Source: Bacteroidales bacterium
Lineage (GTDB): Bacteria > Bacteroidota > Bacteroidia > Bacteroidales > P3
Assembly: GCA_017480785.1 (NCBI GenBank)
Contig: JAFURZ010000010.1
Coordinates: forward strand, 124,001-188,000
Length of the DNA: 64,000 bases
Reading direction: 5' to 3'
Below are positions 42,256-49,757 of this stretch, piece by piece. The notes under the pieces are model-generated. The model searched no databases, had not been told where the DNA came from, and saw nothing but the letters and a program-made list of their open reading frames with translations. The position numbers and the translations under genes are program-made. Each line of letters begins with the position of its first letter. Position 1 is the stretch's first letter.

Positions 42256-44100
42256 TTATCTAATCAATAGTACGCTTCCCGACCGCTCCTGCAGCCACTC
42301 GGGGTGGGCGCGGGTGCGGAAGCGGACGGTGTAGACGTAGGTGCCCTGCGGGCAGTCGCCGCCGTCCCAGTCGTCGTCGGGTCCCGTCAGGTGGGCCACC
42401 AGCACCCCCTGCCGGTTGTATATCCACACCTCCGACTCCACCACGTCCTGCATCACCGGCCGCCAGCGGTCGTCGGTCTCCAGCTCGGGGGTGAAGACGT
42501 TGGGGATGAACACCCGCGAGCGGTCGTAGCGCGCCACCACCCAGGCCGTGTCGTGGCAGCCCTCACGGCTGACGGCTTCGAGCCCTATCTCCAGCGAGTC
42601 GAGGTCGGCAGGGTAGGTGAGGCTCCATTCGCGTTCGGTGACGCTGATGTCGCCCACCAGCCAGCGGCTGTCGACGTGGTTCAGGCTGATGTCTTTCATG
42701 CGTATCTCGCATCCCGGCTCCTCGACAATCAGCGGGTGCACATAGCAACGTGCCTTGAGGTTGCGCGAGAGCACCTTCAGCCGCAGGCGGCGCAGCGAGT
42801 CGCATCCGTGCACCGTCGTCAGGCGGTGGGTAAAGGTGCCGTCCTCGCAGTAGGAGCTCCCCTCGAAGGGGTAGGGCACGTTCGCACAGGTGCTGTCGGC
42901 GATGAGGGTGTCGTAGACGGGATAGACCTTCAGCGTCAGGTGCACCGCCGAGTCGCATCCCGCGGCGGTGGTGAGCGTCACCGTGCCGCTCGTGTCGACC
43001 AGGTAGGGCCCCACGAAGTAGTCGTCGCCCTGGCAGATGGTGTCGTCCACGGCGCTCTCCTTGTTGGGGTGGAACACCACCGTGGCCGTCGTGTCGACGG
43101 TGTCGCCGCAGGAGGTAATCACCAGGAAGCGGTATTCCACCGCGCTGTCGGCCTCGACAGCGGCGGGGGCCGCCAGGAGGAAGGTCGAGTCGTCCACCCG
43201 TTGCACGACGCCCCCCTCCATCTCGTAGCGCTCGGGCTTGCAGTCGTCGGGCAGCAAAGAGGGGTCGAGCGCCAGCTCCCACTCGAAGATGTAGCCGTTG
43301 TCGACCGAGAAGCCGTCCACCACCTCGATAAACCAGGTGCCGTTCAGCGGACACCCCTCCAGGCTGGAGAAGTGCTCGTCGGGGTGGTAGAAGTTGCTGT
43401 GGGCCGCCACGTTGCTCGAGTCCACATGCCCGTTGTGGGCGTGCCCCGACCGGTAGATGATGCCGTCGCCCGAGGCATACTGGAAGCCGCTGCCCGTGTT
43501 GTTGCTCCAGCAGTAGTTCCACCCGATGCCGGGTTGGTTGCCGCTGGCCGTCGCCTCGCAGGGCTGCGACGGGTTCTCGTGGTCGTAGGCCTGGCCGAAG
43601 AAGTTGCTCTCGTCGATGTTGTTGCCCGGAAGCCAGTGGCGCGAGCTCTGCGGTATCACGTTGTCGCACGACGACGTGCCGCTGCCGGCAAAGCGCATCA
43701 GGTCGGCCTTCTGCCCGCTGGGACAGGTGATGTTGATGTAGATGTCGCCGATGAACGAGTGCTCTATCTTCAGCCTCACGTACTTCAAATCCTGTGCCGA
43801 GGTCAGCTTCGCCCCGTCGGCAAAGGCCGTGAACGTCACCGGCGAGCGGTAGGAGCAGCTGCCGTCGCACTCCACCCCGTCGGGCAGGAACACCAGCTCG
43901 CTGTGACCCAGCGAGGCCTCTTGGCGCCCCACCACCACGGTGTTCGACGGCCGTGCCCCGAAGGACACCCGCTGCGTGGAGCCCGCGCACATGTCGCGCT
44001 GCAATTGCAGCGACCGGATGACCACCTGGCACGCCCCGTCGCTCGGCAACAGGCACGCTGCCAACGCGATGAGTAATATTATGTACTTGTCCGTGCGCAT
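42256..44100 (-). CDS. Surface protein with P-domain-like region and T9SS type-B sorting domain
   Basis: The protein has 614 residues from the ATG at 44100; the frame start at 44115 lies within the promoter and is rejected. A signal peptide is present (IILLIALAACLLPSDGACQ). Residues ~90-280 resemble a proprotein convertase P-domain (LKYVRLKIEHSFIGDIYINI ... CPLNGTWFIEVVDGFSVDNGY, IFEWELAL). A middle part has repeated Cys-rich adhesive-like segments (GCDSAVHLTLKVYPVYDT, GCDSLRRLRLKVL). The end (VFIPNVFTPELETDDRW ... EVWIYNRQGVLV ... CPQGTYVYTVRF) is a gliding-motility type C-terminal (CHU_C) domain for T9SS export. No protease domain is present. Confidence 0.85.
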   Translation of the reverse strand: MRTDKYIILLIALAACLLPSDGACQVVIRSLQLQRDMCAGSTQRVSFGARPSNTVVVGRQEASLGHSELVFLPDGVECDGSCSYRSPVTFTAFADGAKLTSAQDLKYVRLKIEHSFIGDIYINITCPSGQKADLMRFAGSGTSSCDNVIPQSSRHWLPGNNIDESNFFGQAYDHENPSQPCEATASGNQPGIGWNYCWSNNTGSGFQYASGDGIIYRSGHAHNGHVDSSNVAAHSNFYHPDEHFSSLEGCPLNGTWFIEVVDGFSVDNGYIFEWELALDPSLLPDDCKPERYEMEGGVVQRVDDSTFLLAAPAAVEADSAVEYRFLVITSCGDTVDTTATVVFHPNKESAVDDTICQGDDYFVGPYLVDTSGTVTLTTAAGCDSAVHLTLKVYPVYDTLIADSTCANVPYPFEGSSYCEDGTFTHRLTTVHGCDSLRRLRLKVLSRNLKARCYVHPLIVEEPGCEIRMKDISLNHVDSRWLVGDISVTEREWSLTYPADLDSLEIGLEAVSREGCHDTAWVVARYDRSRVFIPNVFTPELETDDRWRPVMQDVVESEVWIYNRQGVLVAHLTGPDDDWDGGDCPQGTYVYTVRFRTRAHPEWLQERSGSVLLIR

Positions 44101-44112
44101 GAATACAAAGTG

Positions 44113-44120
44113 CAAAGATA
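44113..44120 (-). promoter_or_regulatory. Promoter -7 element for the 44100 surface protein gene
   Basis: The minus strand reads TATCTTTG (TAnnTTTG). It ends only 12 nt before the ATG at 44100, so the mRNA leader would be about 5-6 nt, close to leaderless. Confidence 0.55.
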
Positions 44121-44196
44121 CGAAATAAATCCGAATATGGAGGAAAATATCATTCCGTCACTTTAATCACCACTGTGTTTCAGCTGTTTACCCCCT

Positions 44197-44253
44197 GTTC
44201 TTTTACTTTTCTAAAAGAACAGTAAAGAAACAGCAAGGAAACGGCAAAGAGAC
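44197..44253. repeat. 11-bp phased palindromic repeat, copy 7
   Basis: The 24-nt core (44197-44220) starts GTTCTTTTAC and ends CTAAAAGAAC, identical to copies at 17099 and 63003. Three increasingly diverged 11-bp units follow (AGTAAAGAAAC, AGCAAGGAAAC, GGCAAAGAGAC). It lies in the 349-bp divergent region before ftcD, which also holds two promoters and the repeat at 44313. Confidence 0.75.
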
Positions 44254-44312
44254 AGGGGCAGATAACCTGCTGTGTTTCACTCTCAATAACCCCATGCTGC
44301 CGTGTGGGGAGG

Positions 44313-44355
44313 GGAAGCCACGTAGTGGCGACAGACAATAGCCGTGGGCGAGGGG
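44313..44355. repeat. GCCACGTAGTGGC dispersed-type repeat
   Basis: GAAGCCACGTAGTGGCGACA is followed by GACAATAGCCGTGGGCGAGG. It contains the palindrome GCCAC-GTA-GTGGC. I recall similar intergenic elements in gut Bacteroidales, but there is only one copy in this window. Confidence 0.4.
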
Positions 44356-44418
44356 CTAATACGATGCCTATTCATTGGAAATTGACGGCTTTTTTATTGT
44401 AGTATTGAAAATAATTCG

Positions 44419-44426
44419 TATCTTTG
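44419..44426 (+). promoter_or_regulatory. Promoter for ftcD
   Basis: TATCTTTG matches TAnnTTTG, with a TTG at 44397-44399 as a -33 element at 19-bp spacing. It lies 23 nt before the ftcD start. Confidence 0.7.
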
Positions 44427-44449
44427 CAGCAGTTTAATTCTATAGCACT

Positions 44450-46147
44450 ATGAAGCAACTTATTGAATGCGTGCCCAATATCAGTGAAGGCCGCAACATG
44501 GATATCATCAATCAGGTCACTGCCGAGATTGAGAAGGTGGAGGGTGTGAAACTGCTCGATGTGGACCCCGGCCAGACCACCAACCGCACCGTCATCACCT
44601 TTGTGGGTGAGCCCGAGCCGGTGCTCGAAGCCGCCTACCAGGTGGTGAAGAAGGCCGCCGAGCTTATCGACATGACGCAGCACCACGGCGCCCACCCGCG
44701 TCAGGGTGCCACCGACGTGTGCCCCCTCATCCCCGTGAGCAACATCACGATGGACGAGGTGGTCGAGTATGCCCACCGCCTCGGCAAGCGCCTGGGCGAC
44801 GAGCTGCAGATTCCCATCTACTGCTACGAGAACGCCGCCTTCCTGCCCGAGCGCCGCAACCTGGCCTACTGCCGCACCGGCGAGTACGAGAGCCTCAGCT
44901 CCCGCCTCGGCACCGAGCAGTGGAAGCCCGACTTCGGACCCAACGCGTGGAACGACCACACCGCCCGCACCGGCGCCACCCAGGTGGGAGCCCGCGACTT
45001 CCTCGTGGCCATCAACTACAACCTCAACACCACCTCCACGCGCCGCGCCAACGCCATCGCCTTCGACGTGCGCGAGAAGGGGCGTCCCGCCCGCGAGGGT
45101 GGCAAGCCCAGCGGCAAGCCCCTCAAGGACGAGAACGGCAAGCCCGTGATGATTCCCGGCACCCTGAAGGGTACCAAGGCCATCGGCTGGTACATCGAGG
45201 ACTACGGCATCGCCCAGGTGTCGATGAACATCACCTCCATCAAGGTGGCCCCTGTGCACCTGTGCTTCGACGAGGTGTGCCGCTGCGCCCAGAACCGCGG
45301 CCTGCGCGTCACCGGGTGCGAGATTGTGGGCCTCATCCCCAAGAGCGTCCTCATCGACGCCGGAAAGTACTACCTGCAGAAACAGCAGCGCAGCCTCGGC
45401 GTGAGCGAGGAGGAAATCATGAAGGTGGCCATCAAGAGCATGGGGCTCGACGACCTGAAGCCTTTCGACCCCAAGGAGAAGGTGATTGAATACCTCATCG
45501 AGGACCACTCGAAGAAGAAGCTGGTCGACCTCACCTGCCGCGGCTTCTGCGACGAGACGGCCAGTGAGAGCCCCGCCCCCGGCGGCGGAAGCGTCAGCGC
45601 CTACATGGGCGCCCTGGCCGCCAGCCTCGGCACCATGGTGGCCAACCTCACCGGCGGCAAGGCCGCCTACGACGACGAGTGGGAGAAGTTCAGCGACGTG
45701 GCTGTCAAGGGACAGGCCCTGAAGGAGGAGCTGCTGCACCTCGTCGACGAGGACACCGCCGCCTTCAACAAGATTATGGATGCCTTCGGCCTGCCCAAGA
45801 AGACCGACGAGGAGAAAGCCGCCCGCAGCGCCGCCATCCAGGAGGCCACGCGCTTCGCCACCGAGGTGCCTTTCCGCACCATGCAGCGCTCGCTCGAGTG
45901 CTTCGAGGTGTGCCGCGCCATGGTGGAGTGGGGTAACCCCAACTCGGTGACCGACGGTGGCGTGGGCAGCCTCGCTGCCCGTGCAGCCGTCATGGGAGCC
46001 CACCTCAACGTGAAGATTAACGCCTCCTCGCTCAAGGACGAAGCCTTCAAGGCCGACATCCTGGCCCGCGCCCAGGCCATCGAGGACGAGGCCGTCCGCC
46101 AGGAGCAGGAAATCCTGAAGATAGTAAATGAAAAGATTGGACTGTAA
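44450..46147 (+). CDS. ftcD: Glutamate formiminotransferase / formimino-THF cyclodeaminase
   Basis: This is a 565-residue bifunctional protein. Residues ~1-325 are the formiminotransferase (QLIECVPNISEGRN, QHHGAHPRQGATDVCPLIP, the His-containing folate site). A linker with YLIEDHSKKKLVDLTCRGF leads to the cyclodeaminase (~350-565, SESPAPGGGSVSAYMGALAASLGTMVANL, MDAFGLPKKTDEEKAARS). Together they move the formimino group from formiminoglutamate to THF and release ammonia in histidine breakdown. No other hut genes are in the window. A small lipoprotein gene starts 1 nt after its stop. Confidence 0.95.
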   Translation: MKQLIECVPNISEGRNMDIINQVTAEIEKVEGVKLLDVDPGQTTNRTVITFVGEPEPVLEAAYQVVKKAAELIDMTQHHGAHPRQGATDVCPLIPVSNITMDEVVEYAHRLGKRLGDELQIPIYCYENAAFLPERRNLAYCRTGEYESLSSRLGTEQWKPDFGPNAWNDHTARTGATQVGARDFLVAINYNLNTTSTRRANAIAFDVREKGRPAREGGKPSGKPLKDENGKPVMIPGTLKGTKAIGWYIEDYGIAQVSMNITSIKVAPVHLCFDEVCRCAQNRGLRVTGCEIVGLIPKSVLIDAGKYYLQKQQRSLGVSEEEIMKVAIKSMGLDDLKPFDPKEKVIEYLIEDHSKKKLVDLTCRGFCDETASESPAPGGGSVSAYMGALAASLGTMVANLTGGKAAYDDEWEKFSDVAVKGQALKEELLHLVDEDTAAFNKIMDAFGLPKKTDEEKAARSAAIQEATRFATEVPFRTMQRSLECFEVCRAMVEWGNPNSVTDGGVGSLAARAAVMGAHLNVKINASSLKDEAFKADILARAQAIEDEAVRQEQEILKIVNEKIGL

Positions 46148-46148
46148 T

Positions 46149-46271
46149 ATGAAAAAGAAAGCATTAACCCTTATCGCCGTTGTGGTTTTGACGCTGGTCG
46201 CCAGCGCCTGCACCCACCACACCTGCCCCGCCTACCGCGGCAGCACGGCCATGGCCGAAGTGGTCGAGTAA
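46149..46271 (+). CDS. 40-residue putative lipoprotein behind ftcD
   Basis: ATG at 46149 and TAA at 46269-46271 define 40 codons. The product starts MKKKALTLIAVVVLTLVASAC (lipidated Cys at residue 21) and ends with THHTCPAYRGSTAMAEVVE. A hydrophobic signal with a perfect lipobox (ASA-C) in so short an ORF argues for a real gene. It begins 1 nt after the ftcD stop and is followed by hairpins. Many Bacteroidales carry tiny lipoproteins with a CPAY motif; their role is unknown. Confidence 0.65.
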   Translation: MKKKALTLIAVVVLTLVASACTHHTCPAYRGSTAMAEVVE

Positions 46272-46293
46272 CCACCCCCTCCGGGTAAAACAG

Positions 46294-46338
46294 AAAACCC
46301 TGCATGGAGAAGTGAAACGCTTTTCCATGTAGGGTTTT
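46294..46338. terminator. Hairpin between convergent genes, likely terminator
   Basis: AAAACCCTGCATGGA pairs with TCCATGTAGGGTTTT (one G-T), giving a 15-bp stem with flanking A and T runs, so it can work in both directions. A second hairpin follows at 46342-46373 (ATTTGTGCCAC / GTGGCACAAAT). It separates ftcD plus the small lipoprotein from the minus-strand lipoprotein at 46390. Confidence 0.65.
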
Positions 46339-46389
46339 GTCATTTGTGCCACCATTGTCTCTGTGGCACAAATCCTACACTGACATACC

Positions 46390-46818
46390 TTACTGCTGCT
46401 TGGCAAGCGTGTAGGTCTCGCCCAGCAGGTGCAGCGTGAGCGTTGTGCCGTTGATGCTGAAGGTGGCAGTGCCGACGTTTTGCTGAGAGGCAATGTCATT
46501 CAAAGTAATTGTGCCGTTACCTGCGGAATAGGTATAGGCACCGCCATAGATTTCGTAGGTCTGTTCACCACCGGTGCAATAAGTGTGATTAACGGTGGCC
46601 ATACCCATGTCGAATCCCACGCCGACATAAATGTAGCCGTCCTGGCTGTTGGTACCGACGGTGTAGAGCCAGCTGGTGCCGTTCAGGCTGGTGGTTTCCG
46701 TGTTGCCGCCGCCATTGTTGTTACCGCCGCCGTTGTCGGTTGTGTTGTCTTTCTCGCCGCAGGCGACCATCGCTGTCATCGCGAATGCGACCATCAGGAT
46801 TGAAAATACTTTCTTCAT
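46390..46818 (-). CDS. Putative lipoprotein with Gly/Asn linker
   Basis: This is a 142-residue protein with signal MKKVFSILMVAFAMTAMVAC (Cys at residue 20). A low-complexity linker NGGGNNNGGGN follows. The rest is a small beta-rich domain (LNGTSWLYTVGTNSQDGYIYV ... TATFSINGTTLTLHLLGETY), lipocalin-like as in many Bacteroidetes lipoproteins. The signal plus linker is nearly identical to that of the next gene (46849-47397), also at DNA level, while the main domains are unrelated. Confidence 0.75.
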   Translation of the reverse strand: MKKVFSILMVAFAMTAMVACGEKDNTTDNGGGNNNGGGNTETTSLNGTSWLYTVGTNSQDGYIYVGVGFDMGMATVNHTYCTGGEQTYEIYGGAYTYSAGNGTITLNDIASQQNVGTATFSINGTTLTLHLLGETYTLAKQQ

Positions 46819-46848
46819 GGTGATTTGTGTTTTATGGGTTTTAAATAA

Positions 46849-47397
46849 TTATTGGTTTTGCACAAGGCAGACGGAGCACTTTGAATTGCTGAGAGTCGTG
46901 CATTCTCGAATACCCGGCGTGTTGCCTGCAACGACGTGTGCTATCCATGCATGTTCATCGGAATAATCTGTCATGGTTTTTGTCCAATAATTACCTTCAT
47001 CTCCCACATCTGAAGCCTGATCGGTCATCCATTCGCCCGGGAGCGGAATAACGATAACATTTTCGTTGGGACCCGTAACCTTCATGTCAAACCCACCTTC
47101 AATAGGAAGCCATCTAAATGTGCAGTTAGCAATCAACTCCTCCCACTGCTCTTTTGTTGGCATATTGTCGCCAAATTTCTGCATGGCCTCGGCATAAGTG
47201 TAAAACCCGTCCTCGACCCCATTTTTCCACAAGGTGCCGCTCGGCAAACCCAAATCCACGTAAGTGGCGGAATTGCCACCGCCGTTACCTCCACCATTGT
47301 TTCCACCGCCATTGTCGGTGCCTTCGTTCTTGTCGCCGCAGGCGACCATCGCTGTCATCGCGAATGCGACCAACAGAATTGAAATTACTTTTTTCAT
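46849..47397 (-). CDS. Lipoprotein with FISUMP-like domain
   Basis: This is a 182-residue protein with signal MKKVISILLVAFAMTAMVAC and a Gly/Asn linker. The mature domain begins YVDLGLPSGTLWKNG and continues NMPTKEQWEELIANCTF and GNYWTKTMTD, which is the pattern of the Fibrobacter major paralogous (FISUMP) domain. The function of that domain is not known; it occurs in surface lipoproteins. It lies 30 nt upstream of the related lipoprotein gene on the same strand. Confidence 0.78.
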   Translation of the reverse strand: MKKVISILLVAFAMTAMVACGDKNEGTDNGGGNNGGGNGGGNSATYVDLGLPSGTLWKNGVEDGFYTYAEAMQKFGDNMPTKEQWEELIANCTFRWLPIEGGFDMKVTGPNENVIVIPLPGEWMTDQASDVGDEGNYWTKTMTDYSDEHAWIAHVVAGNTPGIRECTTLSNSKCSVCLVQNQ

Positions 47398-47423
47398 CTT
47401 GATAAAAAATTTAAATGATAAAC

Positions 47424-47502
47424 AAAAAGCCCCGGACGGATGCCATGCTGTTCCGAACGCGACCGTAGTGGAGCGAACGGAACAACTCGGAATCGTCCGA
47501 GG
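47424..47502 (-). terminator. Terminator behind the toxin-antitoxin pair
   Basis: On the minus strand, CCTCGGACGAT pairs with ATCCGTCCGGGG and is followed by CTTTTTGTTT; an inner arm GTTCCG/CGGAAC adds a second stem. It lies downstream of the toxin stop (47602) and upstream of the lipoprotein at 47397. Confidence 0.6.
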
Positions 47503-47601
47503 CCGTGAATTCTTCGGTAAGTAAGCGTCTTTCCCGCCGGCTACATCTTGCAGGGGGGGGTAAAAATCAGCGGGTTATGAGTGTCTATTGCCATCATTGT
47601 A

Positions 47602-47880
47602 CTACATTCCGAACAAATCGGCGTGTGTGCCGGTACGCATCAACACGAGCTGCAACATAAGGTCGTCTTTGCGGTACATCAACAGCCAGTTGGGTTGGAT
47701 GTGGCACTCACGGAAGCCGCGGAACTCGCCTTTCAGCGCATGGTCTTTGTTGGCGGCTGGCAAAGGTTGGTCGGTGGCAAGAAGCTTAATGACCTCATTA
47801 AGCTTCTCCTCGGGAAGTTTGCGGCGGAGAGCCAATTTTAGGTCGCGCTTGTACTGCGACGTAAAGACAATCTGCCTCAT
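47602..47880 (-). CDS. YafQ-type (RelE superfamily) mRNA interferase toxin
   Basis: This is a 92-residue protein. It aligns by eye with E. coli YafQ: KDHALKGEFRGFRECHIQPNW (two conserved His and the Gly/Arg loop), LLMYRKDDLMLQLVLMRTGT and the C-terminal THADLFG containing the catalytic His. YafQ toxins cut mRNA on the ribosome. The start overlaps the antitoxin stop by 4 nt, the usual antitoxin-first order. Length is normal, and the reading frame is intact. Confidence 0.9.
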   Translation of the reverse strand: MRQIVFTSQYKRDLKLALRRKLPEEKLNEVIKLLATDQPLPAANKDHALKGEFRGFRECHIQPNWLLMYRKDDLMLQLVLMRTGTHADLFGM

Positions 47881-48068
47881 GCGTGTATCTTTTTGAGATA
47901 GTCCTCAAAGCTGTCGCACACGGTGACGTTGCCCATTCGGTAGTCGGCGATGGCCTGTATTGTATCGTCGTAGCCCTTTTTTTCCTTTGCGCCAAGGGTG
48001 AACAGTACGCCAATCAGCTGCTTGATAGCGCTGTTGCGCCCGTCGTATTCAAGTGTTATCGTTGCCAT
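47877..48068 (-). CDS. Antitoxin of the YafQ-type pair
   Basis: The protein has 63 residues from the ATG at 48068 (MATITLEYDGRNSAIKQLI); a TTG 6 nt upstream is less likely. It overlaps the toxin by 4 nt. It is shorter than DinJ and I see no clear ribbon-helix-helix signature; the N-terminal strand TITLEYDGRN and the C-terminal SFEDYLKKIHA tail, which would wrap the toxin, are the main visible features. The call rests on its place and size. Confidence 0.75.
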   Translation of the reverse strand: MATITLEYDGRNSAIKQLIGVLFTLGAKEKKGYDDTIQAIADYRMGNVTVCDSFEDYLKKIHA

Positions 48069-48184
48069 AATCAATGTGTGTTTTGTCCTAATAACGCGGC
48101 GGATTTGTTTTTATTGCCCGCGGCACCAAATTTACTACCCCTAGAAGCAAACCACCCTGCACTTTCATCGTGCAGGGACGGAAA

Positions 48185-49297
48185 TCAGCCTTCGGCGCCG
48201 AACTCCATGAGGTAGGCCTTGATGAACTCGTCCAGGTGGCCGTCGAGCACCCCGGCTACGTCGCTGGTCTGGTAGTTGGTGCGGTGGTCCTTCACGCGGC
48301 GGTCGTCCATCACATAGGAGCGTATCTGCGAGCCCCATTCTATCTTCTTCTGGCTGGCCTTGATTTTGTCCTTCTCCTCCATGCGGTGCTTCAGCTCGCG
48401 GTCGTAGAGTTGCGAGCGCAGCAGGCGCATGGCGTTCTCCTTGTTCTTGGGCTGGTCGCGGGTCTCGGTGTTCTCGATGAGTATCTCTTCTTCGACGCCG
48501 GTGTAGGGGTCTTTGTACTGGTAGCGCAGGCGTACGCCGCTCTCCACCTTGTTCACGTTCTGTCCGCCGGCGCCGCCGCTGCGGAAGGTGTCCCAGCTGA
48601 GACGGCTCATGTCGACGACCACCTCGATGCTGTCGTCCACGAGCGGGGTGACGCTGACCGAGGTGAAGGATGTCATGCGTTTGCCTTGCGCGTTGAAGGG
48701 CGAGACGCGCACCAGGCGGTGCACGCCGGTCTCGCTCTTCAGGTAGCCATAGGCGAAGTCGCCTTCAATCTGGAGGGTGCAGCTCTTGATGCCGGCACCG
48801 TCGCCGTCGAGCGAGTTGCTGATGACCACCTTGTAGCCGTGGGTCTCGGCGTAGCGTATGTACATGCGCATGAGCATCTCGGCCCAGTCCTGTGCCTCCA
48901 CGCCGCCGGCGCCGGCATTGATGGAGAGCACGGCGTCCAGCCGGTCGCTGTCGTTGCGGAGCATGTTCTTGAACTCCAGCTCTTCCACCTTCTTCAGTGT
49001 CAAAGCCACCTGGGCCTGCAACTCCTCTTCGCTGGCGTCGCCCGCCTCGTAGAATTCGCCCATCACCTCCAGGTCGCCACAGGCGGCATCCACCTCCTTG
49101 TAGGCCACCACCCAGCTCTTCTGCGCGTTGATGCCTTTCACCACCTTCTGTGCCTCCTTGGGGTCGTTCCAGAAGTCGGGGGCTTCGGTCTTCTTCTCTT
49201 CCTCGGCTATCCACGCCTGCTTGGCGTCTATCTCCAGAAAACGTTTCAGCGCTTCCTTGCGCTGAACGAGGTCCTTTATTTGTTCTTGGTTTGTCAT
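48185..49297 (-). CDS. prfB: Peptide chain release factor 2
   Basis: The protein has 370 residues from the ATG at 49297 (MTNQEQIKDL); a GTG 12 nt upstream is possible. Codon-specificity motif SPF is in VRVSPFNAQG and the catalytic GGQ in GAGGQNVNKVES. The C-terminal SQIRSYVMDDRRVKDHRT is typical of RF2. It releases peptides at UGA and UAA. No +1 programmed frameshift is needed: the frame is continuous through the region (RKEALKRFLEID) where many bacteria have the in-frame UGA. The start is only 13 nt behind the T-run of the SRP RNA gene, so prfB likely depends on read-through from that promoter. Confidence 0.95.
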   Translation of the reverse strand: MTNQEQIKDLVQRKEALKRFLEIDAKQAWIAEEEKKTEAPDFWNDPKEAQKVVKGINAQKSWVVAYKEVDAACGDLEVMGEFYEAGDASEEELQAQVALTLKKVEELEFKNMLRNDSDRLDAVLSINAGAGGVEAQDWAEMLMRMYIRYAETHGYKVVISNSLDGDGAGIKSCTLQIEGDFAYGYLKSETGVHRLVRVSPFNAQGKRMTSFTSVSVTPLVDDSIEVVVDMSRLSWDTFRSGGAGGQNVNKVESGVRLRYQYKDPYTGVEEEILIENTETRDQPKNKENAMRLLRSQLYDRELKHRMEEKDKIKASQKKIEWGSQIRSYVMDDRRVKDHRTNYQTSDVAGVLDGHLDEFIKAYLMEFGAEG

Positions 49298-49316
49298 AGA
49301 TATATGCACTAAAAAA

Positions 49317-49412
49317 GGGCAAGCTGTTTATATCGCACCGCTACAACCAAACACCCTTGCTGTATTCCTACCCTGGGGGATTCAATGGGAGCTGGTCGTA
49401 TAAGACTTGCCC
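49317..49412 (-). ncRNA. ffs: Bacterial small SRP RNA (4.5S-like)
   Basis: The 96-nt minus-strand RNA closes with GGGCAAG/CTTGCCC, then TTATA/TATAA and CGACC/GGTTG. Its apical part reads CAGG-GTA-GGAA-TAC-AGCA, the domain IV symmetric loop (CAGG/AGCA), a short helix and the GGAA tetraloop that binds Ffh. TTTTTT (49311-49316) directly follows the 3' stem and serves as terminator. A TATTTTTG promoter element lies about 55 nt upstream (49467-49474), so a short 5' leader is probably trimmed. Confidence 0.92.
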
Positions 49413-49466
49413 AAAACTATTGAAATACAGGTTAATTCCTGTGTTCTCATGTTCTCGTTCAGATTG

Positions 49467-49474
49467 CAAAAATA
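49467..49474 (-). promoter_or_regulatory. Promoter -7 element for ffs (and probably prfB)
   Basis: The minus strand reads TATTTTTG (TAnnTTTG). It is the only such element upstream of ffs and prfB. The rest of the gap up to the priA stop (49475-49757) holds a boxA-like GTTCTTTGACA (49674-49684, plus strand) and a GCGGCGC/GCGCCGC hairpin (49708-49735), but no gene. Confidence 0.6.
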
Positions 49475-49757
49475 CGAATAATTTCTTACATGACAAATTA
49501 TTTTTGTGTCGTCCTGCGAAAATCAGCGTGAAAAAGTGTCGGGAAACAGGGTCTCCGGGGAAGTGGGCGGAGTGGGAAATTCAGGTACATTTATGGGAAA
49601 GTTAGGTATTATCGTGGGTCGATTTCAGGCATTTTGCGATTTTGGCCTTATTTTGGAGGGCAACGAACAAAGCGTTCTTTGACATATTGAGTTGAGAGGA
49701 GTACAGAGCGGCGCCGTATATGGTGTGTGCGCCGCCGAAGTAAGGAAAAGAGGCTGG

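Noticed and set aside
48185-49297. Programmed +1 frameshift in prfB
   Set aside because: The frame is continuous from the start codon through the usual frameshift site; no in-frame TGA is present.
49357-49605. 82-residue plus-strand ORF
   Set aside because: It lies across the SRP RNA gene and its promoter, which have clear structure on the minus strand.
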